From positions 1 through 43,433 of the forward strand of contig JACAEF010000026.1 of the NCBI GenBank assembly GCA_013388985.1: a stretch of DNA of 43,433 bases, read 5' to 3'. Below, one piece after another: positions 18,873 to 25,937 of the stretch. This stretch comes from Rhodocyclaceae bacterium (GTDB lineage: Bacteria; Pseudomonadota; Gammaproteobacteria; Burkholderiales; Rhodocyclaceae). Within the stretch, counting starts at the first letter, position 1. The number at the start of each line of letters is the position of its first letter. The notes below the pieces were generated by a model. The model was not told the origin of the DNA. It did no database searches and saw only the letters and a list, made by a program, of their open reading frames with translations. Made by a program: the position numbers and the translations under genes.

Positions 18873-19562
18873 CTAAATGCCTTGCCTGTGACGGTCGAGG
18901 CGGGAGAGGATGATCACGGTTCCGATCGTCGCCACGAGCATGTAGATCGGGCCGAAGAGCCAGAACACCAGCGGAATGGCAAAGAAATAGGCGCGTGTGC
19001 CGATGGCGACGAATTGACCGGCGCGGTTCAGGCGCAGCGCCACCGCCTCGGGCGACAAGGCCTGTTGCTGGCCATAGACTTCCCGCGGCACGTTGACCAT
19101 GAACAGGACATGATTGGCCAGCCGGATCGACATGACGTAACTGAAGAACGCGACGAGAAAATCCGCCAGCAGGCACATGATCTTGACGATCCACAGCTCT
19201 GCGGAATGCGAACCGCCCAGGCTGATGACATGCCAGCTGCGCGCAATGTTTTCGGTTTGCCCCGACAAGGTGAGCGTGCCGACGATCAGCAGCGAGGTGG
19301 TGGAAACCATCAGGATGCCGTTCATGATGAAGTTGCGCAGCGTCTGAACTGCCATGACGTCCTTGCCCGGATTGCGCATGACGTGCTCGACCCACGCGCG
19401 GCGCACGACGCCATTCACGAAATGGATCGAATAGGAGGCATCCTTCTTCACTCGTATGGCATGGAGAATATAGTAGGCTGCCACGATGAGCAGGCTCAGC
19501 ACGAAGCAGGCGATGTCGGTTTGGAATTCGAGGATGATGCGGAGTAGGGCAGCGGGGTCCAT
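18873..19562 (-). CDS. DUF599 family membrane protein
   Basis: Inner-membrane protein of 229 residues with about four hydrophobic segments (FVLSLLIVAAYYILHAI; LMVSTTSLLIVGTL; LADFLVAFFSYVMSI; TRAYFFAIPLVFWLFGP). DUF599-like hallmarks are RNPGKDVMAVQTLRNFIMN after the first helix and RAGQFVAIGTRAYF before the last. Function is unknown. ATG 19562 is preferred; a TTG at 19589 that would overlap the upstream stop is an alternative. Neither has an obvious ribosome-binding site. Confidence 0.85.
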   Translation of the reverse strand: MDPAALLRIILEFQTDIACFVLSLLIVAAYYILHAIRVKKDASYSIHFVNGVVRRAWVEHVMRNPGKDVMAVQTLRNFIMNGILMVSTTSLLIVGTLTLSGQTENIARSWHVISLGGSHSAELWIVKIMCLLADFLVAFFSYVMSIRLANHVLFMVNVPREVYGQQQALSPEAVALRLNRAGQFVAIGTRAYFFAIPLVFWLFGPIYMLVATIGTVIILSRLDRHRQGI

Positions 19563-19589
19563 CTGTCGTAGCTGGGTGAATGAAGGCAA

Positions 19590-20486
19590 TCAACGGCCCG
19601 GGGCACGTGGTTTCGCCGCGTCGGCGCGCTCGGCCCATGCTTTGGCCTTGGCGGCATCGACCGCCACGCCATTGCCACTGGCGTAGAGATGGCTCAAGGC
19701 AAGCATGGCCATGCGGTTGCCATGTTCCGCGGCACGCTCATACCAGCGTACGGCCTCGCCGATGTTCTGGGCGACGCCACCGGTGCCATGCTCGTATCTG
19801 ATCGCCAGCTGATATTCGGCTTCGGGATCGCCATCCTCGGCAAGTTTCCGGATATCGGGAAGACGCCGGTGCCAGCTCTCCTCGGCGCCGTAACCGAGAC
19901 TTTCGATTTCGTTGAGCAGCATGATTGCTTTGTCATAACCTTGCTTGGCGGCCCTCTCCAGCCAAGTACGGGCCTGGAGCCTTCCCGAGCGATCGGCAGC
20001 GGCGGCATGATCCATCTTGCCCAGCAGATACTGGGCTTCGGCGCTGCCTTCGACGGCGGCACGCTCGAGCCAGAAACGTGCTTTTTCCGGATCGCTCGCG
20101 GTGCCCGTCCCCTGTTGATACATTTGCGCGAGCTTGACCTGCGCACGCAGGTTGCCTCTTTCGGCTGACTTCAGCATCCAATCGAAAGCCAGGCGCGGGT
20201 CCTGCCTGACTCCGGTACCCGCCAGGTAGAGATCGGCAATTCTCTCTTGCGCAAAGCTGTTGCCCTGCAAAGCGGCGAGCTCATACCAGTGCGCAGCGAG
20301 TACCGGGTCCTTGGCCAGACCACCATCCCCATCGAGGTACGCCGTGGCGAGAAGCACCTGTGAGGCATCATCGCCACGTTGTGCATTCCGGGCGATCAGG
20401 GGGATGTCGGCCGGGCTCAATGCCGCCGCATCCAAGGCAACGAGGCACAAGGCAAGATATGCAAGATAGATTCTGGGCTGGTGCAT
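19590..20486 (-). CDS. Secreted Sel1-repeat protein
   Basis: Protein of 298 residues with a signal peptide (MHQPRIYLAYLALCLVALDA) and a chain of about 36-residue Sel1/TPR-like repeats: AAHWYELAALQGNSFAQ, AFDWMLKSAERGNLRAQ, ARFWLERAAVEGSAEAQ, ARTWLERAAKQGYDKA and AVRWYERAAEHGNRMA. One linker before LPDIRKLAEDG breaks the periodicity. Such proteins are adaptor scaffolds in the periplasm or outer envelope; the partner is unknown. It starts the run with DUF599 and the channel. Earlier in-frame ATGs exist, but 20486 gives the clean signal sequence. Confidence 0.88.
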   Translation of the reverse strand: MHQPRIYLAYLALCLVALDAAALSPADIPLIARNAQRGDDASQVLLATAYLDGDGGLAKDPVLAAHWYELAALQGNSFAQERIADLYLAGTGVRQDPRLAFDWMLKSAERGNLRAQVKLAQMYQQGTGTASDPEKARFWLERAAVEGSAEAQYLLGKMDHAAAADRSGRLQARTWLERAAKQGYDKAIMLLNEIESLGYGAEESWHRRLPDIRKLAEDGDPEAEYQLAIRYEHGTGGVAQNIGEAVRWYERAAEHGNRMAMLALSHLYASGNGVAVDAAKAKAWAERADAAKPRAPGR

Positions 20487-20601
20487 GATGGCAATCGCAG
20501 GTTTTGTAGGCTGCCAGCTTCCCCCTGACAGCATCTGCTTCATATGGTAAAGCATCCGCGACCATCGCATTGGCGAGAAAAATCTCGTTACAAAAAGCTT
20601 T

Positions 20602-20629
20602 TGAACTCGGTCTGGTCCGCATCATCTCA
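20602..20629 (+). promoter_or_regulatory. Possible sigma-E type promoter for the Do protease
   Basis: TGAACTC then 16 bp then TCTCA resembles the envelope-stress GGAACTT / TCTGA pattern, and the downstream gene belongs to a family often under sigma-E control. The match is partial; start-site mapping would decide. Confidence 0.3.
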
Positions 20630-20725
20630 AGAGCATTCTTCGACGACACATGCAGCAGCGCAATGAATCACCAGACTCGCCACTGTTCTCGTCCGTCGCG
20701 GGCAATATCCTTGCCGGAGTTTCTT

Positions 20726-20788
20726 CGGGAAATGGAAACCCCCTGCCATTTCCCGGGAGGATCGGATGCCGCCTCCCTCATCCGATCC
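20726..20788 (+). promoter_or_regulatory. Twin hairpins in the Do protease leader
   Basis: First hairpin 20726-20755: stem CGGGAAATGG / CCATTTCCCG, 10-nt loop. Second hairpin 20759-20788: stem GGATCGGATG / CATCCGATCC, 10-nt loop. Both stems are perfect and only 3 bp apart, ending 50 bp before the start codon. No T-tract follows, so they are not ordinary terminators. Confidence 0.6.
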
Positions 20789-20837
20789 TCCACCTTACCC
20801 CGACCCACCACCACTCGACAGCTCTCACGAGGATGAA

Positions 20838-22301
20838 ATGAAGACCATCGCTACGCGGAAAACCGCGCTCCTGATCGCCTTGCTGGCCACCTTTTCGACA
20901 GGCTATGCCGTTCATGACCACATCGGCCTGCCGGGCGCCCATGCCAGCTCGCAAACCTTGCCCCCGGTCACTGCGGCCCCCTCCCGTGGCGCGGCCAGCA
21001 TTCCGGATTTCTCCGACATCGTCGCCGCCAATGGTCCCGCGGTCGTCAATATCAGCGTATCGGGAACGATGAAGGTGGCGCAGCCAGAGCTTCCCGATTT
21101 CGGCGACGATTCGCCATTTCCGGATTTCTTCAAACGCTTTGCCATTCCAACCCCGCACGGCAACGGCAGGATCCCCAAGCAAGGCCAAGGTTCGGGCTTC
21201 ATCGTCAGCCCCGACGGAGTCATCCTTACCAATGCGCATGTCGTCGCGGATGCGGACGAAGTCATCGTAAAACTCACCGACAAACGCGAATTCAAGGCCA
21301 AAGTCGTCGGCGCGGACAGGATCACCGATGTCGCCGTGCTGCGCATCGATGCCAAGAACCTGCCAACAGTGAAAATCGGCAATCCCCAGGAAGCCCGGGT
21401 TGGCGAATGGGTGCTGGCCATCGGTTCCCCATTCGGGTTCGAGAACAGCGTCACTGCCGGCATCATTTCGGCCAAGTCACGCACTCTACCGGATGAAGGC
21501 TATGTGCCTTTCATGCAGACCGATGTGGCCATCAACCCGGGCAACTCGGGCGGGCCATTGTTCAACGGCAAAGGCGAAGTGATCGGCATCAATTCGCAAA
21601 TCTATAGCCGCTCGGGAGGCTATCAGGGATTGTCGTTCGCCATCCCCATCGATGTAGCGATGAACATCGAACAGCAGCTCCTCAGCAAAGGCAAGATAAG
21701 CCGCGGCAAGCTCGGTGTGACGATCCAGGAGGTCAATCAGGGCCTGGCCGAGTCGTTCGGCCTCGATAAGCCGCAAGGCGCCCTGGTTTCGTCGGTCGAA
21801 CCCAATAGCCCAGCAGCCAAAGCTGGCATAGAAGCGGGCGACGTGATCCTGAAATTCAATGGCCAAACCATCGACCGTTCTTCCACCCTGCCCGCATTGG
21901 TCGCCGCCACCCAGCCCGGAAGCGAATCCCATCTCGAAATCTGGCGTCACGGCAAAACGAAGATGATTACCGTCACGACGGGCGAACTCACGGATCTGGC
22001 CAGTGCCGCTGACAAGAGCCTCACCGCTCGAGGTGGAAAACTCGGACTGGCAGTGCGTCCGTTGTCCCCATCCGAAAAACGCGCGGCGGAAACCGAGCAT
22101 GGCCTGGTCGTCGAGGAGGTGGCTGATGGCCCTGCCGCGCGTGCCGGCATCCGGCCAGGCGACATCATCGTCTCGGTCGATGGCCACCCGGTCGACGGCT
22201 TCGACCAGTTGCGCAGCCGGATCGAACACGCCGGAAAGAACATGGCGTTGCTCATCCAGCGCGACGGACAGCGTCTTTTCGTACCCATCAAAATCGGCTG
22301 A
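20838..22301 (+). CDS. degP: Do family (DegP/MucD) periplasmic serine protease
   Basis: Protein of 487 residues with an N-terminal export signal (hydrophobic TALLIALLATFSTGYAV). Catalytic triad: H134 in TNAHVVA, D164 in TDVAVL, S237 in PGNSGGP. Two PDZ domains follow (about 275-365 and 385-480), with GVTIQEV and GLVVEEV starts. The family degrades or refolds misfolded envelope proteins as a caged oligomer. ATG 20838 is preceded by ACGAGG. It stands alone with its own structured leader, consistent with stress control. DegQ/MucD-type naming is equally possible. Confidence 0.95.
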   Translation: MKTIATRKTALLIALLATFSTGYAVHDHIGLPGAHASSQTLPPVTAAPSRGAASIPDFSDIVAANGPAVVNISVSGTMKVAQPELPDFGDDSPFPDFFKRFAIPTPHGNGRIPKQGQGSGFIVSPDGVILTNAHVVADADEVIVKLTDKREFKAKVVGADRITDVAVLRIDAKNLPTVKIGNPQEARVGEWVLAIGSPFGFENSVTAGIISAKSRTLPDEGYVPFMQTDVAINPGNSGGPLFNGKGEVIGINSQIYSRSGGYQGLSFAIPIDVAMNIEQQLLSKGKISRGKLGVTIQEVNQGLAESFGLDKPQGALVSSVEPNSPAAKAGIEAGDVILKFNGQTIDRSSTLPALVAATQPGSESHLEIWRHGKTKMITVTTGELTDLASAADKSLTARGGKLGLAVRPLSPSEKRAAETEHGLVVEEVADGPAARAGIRPGDIIVSVDGHPVDGFDQLRSRIEHAGKNMALLIQRDGQRLFVPIKIG

Positions 22302-22342
22302 ACGCTGGCCGGATGACTGCGCGCCTACCGCCATCGGGAACG

Positions 22343-22368
22343 AAAACGGCCCTCCGAGTGGAGGGCCG
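22343..22368 (-). terminator. Rho-independent terminator of tRNA-Met
   Basis: Perfect 9-bp stem CGGCCCTCC / GGAGGGCCG with loop GAGT (22347-22368). On the minus strand it is followed by TTTT (22343-22346), ten bases downstream of the tRNA 3' end. Confidence 0.85.
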
Positions 22369-22377
22369 CATGAATAC

Positions 22378-22454
22378 TGGTGGTGATGGGGGGACTTGAA
22401 CCCTCGACCTACGGATTATGAATCCGTCGCTCTAACCAGCTGAGCTACATCACC
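22378..22454 (-). tRNA. tRNA-Met (CAU anticodon)
   Basis: Folds as a 77-nt cloverleaf on the minus strand with encoded CCA (22378-22380). Acceptor GGTGATG pairs with CATCACC; the anticodon stem ACGGA/TCCGT encloses loop TTCATAA; the T arm contains GGTTCAAGTCC. The paired first base argues for an elongator rather than initiator tRNA. tRNA-Ile2 with lysidine-modified CAU cannot be fully excluded. Confidence 0.93.
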
Positions 22455-22525
22455 ACGAAGGGGCGGAATTATCCCGGGCGGCTGCCGGCCTTGTCAAGTT
22501 CGGCGCGGGACGCGACAATGCGCGC

Positions 22526-23680
22526 ATGGATTACGACCTGATCATCGTCGGCGGGGGGCTCGCCGGGCTGGCCTTGGCGGTGGCGCTGCGCAAGAGCCGC
22601 CTGAAAATCGCCGTCGTCGAAGCACAGCCGCCCATGCGGCCGACGGGCTGGGATACGCGCGTGTATGCGATCAGCCCAGCCAACACGCGTTTCCTCGATG
22701 AGATCGGCATCTGGCGACACCTCGATTTGACACGCTGTCAGAGGGTTGCGCGGATGTCGGTGCACGGCGACCGTGGCGGTGCGCTGGAGTTTTCGGCTTA
22801 TGCCAGCGGGGTGGAGGCGCTGGCGTGGATCATGGAAGCCTCGCTGCTGCAGGGCGAGCTGTGGGAAACCGCGAAGCGTCAGGGCAATGTCGATCTGCTC
22901 TGCCCGGCCACGCCCGCGCTGCTCGACATCGGCGATACCGAGGCGATGCTGGAGCTGACCGATCACCGCACACTGAGCGCCAGGCTGATCGTCGCGGCCG
23001 ATGGCGCGGATTCCTGGACGCGCGCGGCCGCCGGCATCGAGGTCGAATTCCAGCCTTACGACCAGATGGGCGTGGTGGCGAATTTCCGCACCAGCCAGCC
23101 GCATCTTGACACTGCCTGGCAATGGTTCCGCAGCGATGGCATCCTCGCCTACCTGCCCCTGCCCGGCGATCTGATCTCGATCGTCTGGTCGACGCCGACC
23201 GCGCACGCGCAGGAGTTGCTGGCGCTCGACCCCACGTCGTTCTGCGAGCGGGTCGCCGCAGCGGGCTTCTACCAGCTCGGCGCGCTGGAGCTGGTGACGC
23301 CACCGGCGGCATTTCCGCTGCGGCTGATGCGCGCGCCGCAGACCGTAGCACCCAGGCTGGCGCTGATCGGCGATGCGGCGCACACGATCCATCCGCTCTC
23401 CGGCCACGGCATCAACCTCGGTTTCCAGGATGCGAAGAGCCTCGCGGAGATACTCGCCGCCTGCCCGGAGCACGTCGATTGCGGTGATCTCGCCTGGCTG
23501 CGCCGCCATGAGCGCGCCCGGCGCGAGGAAGTCGTCGCGCTACAATCCGTCACTCACGGCCTGCAGCGCCTGTTCGCCGCGCCGCAACTGCCCATCGCCG
23601 CGTTGCGCAACCTGGGCATGAACCTTTTCGACCGCCTGCCGGTCATAAAGGACGCGCTCGCCCGCTATGCGATGGGCTGA
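22526..23680 (+). CDS. UbiH/UbiF/COQ6 family FAD-dependent hydroxylase
   Basis: Flavoprotein monooxygenase of 384 residues, probably one of the ring hydroxylases of ubiquinone synthesis. The N-terminal dinucleotide fold has VGGGLAGLALA, the mid-protein DG motif is VAADGADSWTR, and the FAD ribityl-binding region reads IGDAAHTIHPLSGHGINLGFQDA. The family includes UbiH, UbiI, UbiF, UbiL and UbiM, which differ in the ring position attacked; sequence alone does not settle which. ATG 22526 begins the canonical MDYDLIIVGGG. It lies 28 bp before dsbC. Confidence 0.92.
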   Translation: MDYDLIIVGGGLAGLALAVALRKSRLKIAVVEAQPPMRPTGWDTRVYAISPANTRFLDEIGIWRHLDLTRCQRVARMSVHGDRGGALEFSAYASGVEALAWIMEASLLQGELWETAKRQGNVDLLCPATPALLDIGDTEAMLELTDHRTLSARLIVAADGADSWTRAAAGIEVEFQPYDQMGVVANFRTSQPHLDTAWQWFRSDGILAYLPLPGDLISIVWSTPTAHAQELLALDPTSFCERVAAAGFYQLGALELVTPPAAFPLRLMRAPQTVAPRLALIGDAAHTIHPLSGHGINLGFQDAKSLAEILAACPEHVDCGDLAWLRRHERARREEVVALQSVTHGLQRLFAAPQLPIAALRNLGMNLFDRLPVIKDALARYAMG

Positions 23681-23708
23681 ATGTCGTTACCCCAACTTCG
23701 GAGATTCC

Positions 23709-24437
23709 ATGAAGATAAAAGCAATCGTCGGCAGCCTCGCTGCCTTGGTTCTCGCCCAGGCTGCGCTGGCCGGCGAAGCGGAAGTCAAGAAGGCCGTCGA
23801 TCCGGTGCTCACTGAGTTGTTCGGCCCCGGCATCAAGGCCGACGCGGTGCGCAAGCTCGACAAATTCAATCTCTATGAAATCCAGATCGGCGGCGATCTG
23901 CTCTACACCGACGAGAAGGTCGGCTTCCTGATCAACGGCGACGTGCTCGACGTGCAGGCGAAGAAGAACCTCACCGAGGAGCGCAAGCAGAAGCTCTCGC
24001 AGGTCAAGTTCTCCGAGCTGCCGCTTGATCTGGCGATCAAGCAGGTCAAGGGCAACGGCAAGCGGGTGCTGGTCACCTTCGAAGACCCGAACTGCACCTA
24101 CTGCCGCAAGCTGGCCAAGGAGCTGCAAAGCGTCAGCGACGTGACGATCTATACCTTCCTCTATCCGATCCTCTCACCGGACTCGGCCGAGAAATCGAAG
24201 AACGTCTGGTGCGCCAGCGATCGCGCCAAGGCCTGGAACGAGCTGATGCTCGATGGCAAGCAGCCGGCTTCCGCCAATTGCAGCCACCCGATCGACAAGG
24301 TCGTCGCGCTGGGCCGCAAGCTGAACGTCCGCGGCACGCCGGCGATGATCTTCGCCGACGGGACGCGCATTCCGGGCTACATGCCGGCGGCGATGCTCGA
24401 AAAAGCGCTCGACAAGGGTAGCGCGAACGTCAAATAG
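23709..24437 (+). CDS. dsbC: Thiol:disulfide interchange protein DsbC
   Basis: Periplasmic disulfide isomerase of 242 residues with a cleavable signal (MKIKAIVGSLAALVLAQAAL, cut after ALA). It has an N-terminal dimerisation domain (about 22-80) and a thioredoxin domain with active-site CTYC (129-132), cis-proline in GTPAM, and a second cysteine pair (about 168 and 191) matching the structural disulfide of DsbC. A GGAG site lies 6 bp before ATG 23709. DsbD, needed to keep it reduced, is not in the window. Confidence 0.95.
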   Translation: MKIKAIVGSLAALVLAQAALAGEAEVKKAVDPVLTELFGPGIKADAVRKLDKFNLYEIQIGGDLLYTDEKVGFLINGDVLDVQAKKNLTEERKQKLSQVKFSELPLDLAIKQVKGNGKRVLVTFEDPNCTYCRKLAKELQSVSDVTIYTFLYPILSPDSAEKSKNVWCASDRAKAWNELMLDGKQPASANCSHPIDKVVALGRKLNVRGTPAMIFADGTRIPGYMPAAMLEKALDKGSANVK

Positions 24438-24453
24438 GCGGCGGGACATGCGG

Positions 24454-24587
24454 GGGTGCCGTCCCGCCAGCGCCGACTTTCCGAGGTGAGGCGGCGCCCG
24501 GCGGGACGCTCTCATTTCCGCCAGCGCCGACTTTCCGAGGTGAGGCGGCGCCCGGCGGGACGCTCTCATTTCCGCCAGCGCCGATTT
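24454..24587 (+). repeat. Dispersed element, tandem array (copy C) after amtB
   Basis: Three cores in two perfect tandem 54-bp units fill the gap between dsbC and amtB. Palindromic arms CGTCCCGCC (24460-24468) and GGCGGGACG (24500-24508) can pair. The last core (CGATTTT) abuts the minus-strand TGA of amtB (24588-24590). In the minus frame used by other copies it would read KVGAGGNESVPPGAASPR repeats, but that frame is not amtB's. Confidence 0.92.
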
Positions 24588-25793
24588 TCACCACAGCGTC
24601 TCGCGCTCGGCGCTGGCCGATACCTTGTGGATGGTCAGATCGGCGCCGTTGAACTCTTCTTCGGCATCGAGTCGGATGCCGACCGTGGCCTTCAATCCGC
24701 CATAGACGGCAAGTCCGCCGACGAACGCGATCAGCACGCCCAGCAGCGTGCCGACGAGCTGGCTCATGAAGGCCACGCCGCCTAGGCCGCCGAGCGCCTC
24801 GCTGCCAAAGATTCCCGCGGCGATGCCGCCCCACGCGCCGCATAGTCCGTGCAGCGGCCAGACGCCGAGCACGTCGTCGATCTTCCAGCGGTTCTGGGTG
24901 ATCGTGAACATCACGACGAACAAGCCGCCGGCGAGGCCGCCCGTCACCAGCGCGCCGAGCGGATGCATCAGGTCCGAGCCTGCACAGACGGCCACCAGCC
25001 CGGCGAGCGGGCCGTTGTGCGCGAAGCCTGGGTCGTTCTTGCCCATCACGAGGGCGACGAGGGTGCCGCCGACCATCGCCAGCAACGAATTCATTGCCAC
25101 CAGGCCGGAAATCTTTTCCAAGGTCTGTGCGCTCATCACGTTGAAGCCGAACCAGCCGACGATCAGGATCCAGGCGCCCAGCGCCAGAAACGGGATCGAC
25201 GACGGCGGATGCCCGCCGGCGATGCCGCCGTCCTTGTGGTAACGGCCGCGCCGCGCGCCGAGCATCAACACCGCCGCAAGGCCGATCCAGCCACCGACGG
25301 CATGCACCACCACCGAGCCGGCGAAGTCGTGGAATTCCGCGCCGAAGGTAGCCGCAAGCCAGGCCTGGATGCCGAAGGCCTGGTTCCAGGCGATGCCTTC
25401 GAAGAACGGATAGACGAAGCCGACGAGCAGGAAGGTGGCGGCGAGCTGCGGATGGAATTTCGCCCGTTCGGCGATGCCGCCGGAGACGATGGCCGGGATC
25501 GCGGCGGCAAAAGTGAGCAGGAAGAAGAACTTGACGAGGTCATAGCCGTTTTTCGCCATCAACGTCCCGGCGCCGGAAAAGAAATGCACGCCATAGGCGA
25601 TGCCATAGCCGATGAAGAAGTAAGCGAGGGTGGAGACCGAAAAATCGGCCAGGATCTTGACCAGCGCATTGACCTGGTTCTTGCGACGCACGGTGCCGAG
25701 CTCCAGAAAGGCGAAGCCCGCGTGCATCGCCAGGATCATGATCGCGCCGAGCAGGATGAACAGCACGTCGGCGGAAGTCTTGAATTGCTCCAT
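24588..25793 (-). CDS. amtB: Ammonium transporter AmtB
   Basis: Inner-membrane ammonium channel of 401 residues with eleven or so hydrophobic segments. Family landmarks: N-terminal MHAGFAFLELG without a signal peptide, FHDFAGSVVVHAVGG carrying the conserved Asp and first pore His, WFGFNVMSA, and PLHGLCGAWGG with the second pore His. Usually glnK precedes amtB; here the upstream same-strand gene is a diguanylate cyclase and no PII gene is seen. A sigma54-type promoter and one NtrC-like box precede it, predicting induction in nitrogen limitation. Its TGA is immediately followed by a repeat array. Confidence 0.96.
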   Translation of the reverse strand: MEQFKTSADVLFILLGAIMILAMHAGFAFLELGTVRRKNQVNALVKILADFSVSTLAYFFIGYGIAYGVHFFSGAGTLMAKNGYDLVKFFFLLTFAAAIPAIVSGGIAERAKFHPQLAATFLLVGFVYPFFEGIAWNQAFGIQAWLAATFGAEFHDFAGSVVVHAVGGWIGLAAVLMLGARRGRYHKDGGIAGGHPPSSIPFLALGAWILIVGWFGFNVMSAQTLEKISGLVAMNSLLAMVGGTLVALVMGKNDPGFAHNGPLAGLVAVCAGSDLMHPLGALVTGGLAGGLFVVMFTITQNRWKIDDVLGVWPLHGLCGAWGGIAAGIFGSEALGGLGGVAFMSQLVGTLLGVLIAFVGGLAVYGGLKATVGIRLDAEEEFNGADLTIHKVSASAERETLW

Positions 25794-25828
25794 TTGGGTG
25801 CCCCGAAATCACAAATGAGCACACATGA

Positions 25829-25844
25829 AGCAACAAGCATTCCA
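25829..25844 (-). promoter_or_regulatory. Sigma54-type promoter of amtB
   Basis: On the minus strand TGGAATGCTTGTTGCT matches the -24/-12 form (GG, 10 bp, GC; TTGCT at -12). It lies 35 bp before the amtB ATG. Confidence 0.65.
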
Positions 25845-25894
25845 GAATCGAACCGCTTGCCAATCAATGCCTTGACAAAACCCGAGCAACGCGC

Positions 25895-25911
25895 CGCACC
25901 ATCCGCGTGCA
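25895..25911. promoter_or_regulatory. NtrC-box-like palindrome upstream of amtB
   Basis: CGCACC, 5 bp, CGTGCA fits the TGCACC-N5-GGTGCA dyad at 10 of 12 positions, centred about 86 bp before the predicted transcription start. Confidence 0.5.
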
Positions 25912-25937
25912 AGGCTCGCACGAAAATGGTGCGTTTT

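Larger units (their letters stand above)
20487..20837. other. 351-bp divergent intergenic region with structured leader
   Basis: Region between the divergent Sel1 and Do-protease genes. I see no gene in it. It holds a possible sigma-E promoter and two adjacent 10-bp-stem hairpins, listed separately, and an imperfect A/T palindrome (CAAAAAGCTTTTG, 20591-20603). Confidence 0.6.

Noticed and set aside
24454-24587. CRISPR array
   Set aside because: Units are contiguous identical 54-bp tandems with no unique spacers, and no cas genes are present.
24454-24590. Stop-codon readthrough extending AmtB through the array
   Set aside because: The frame after the TGA is open, but this is a general property of the element; nothing else suggests readthrough.
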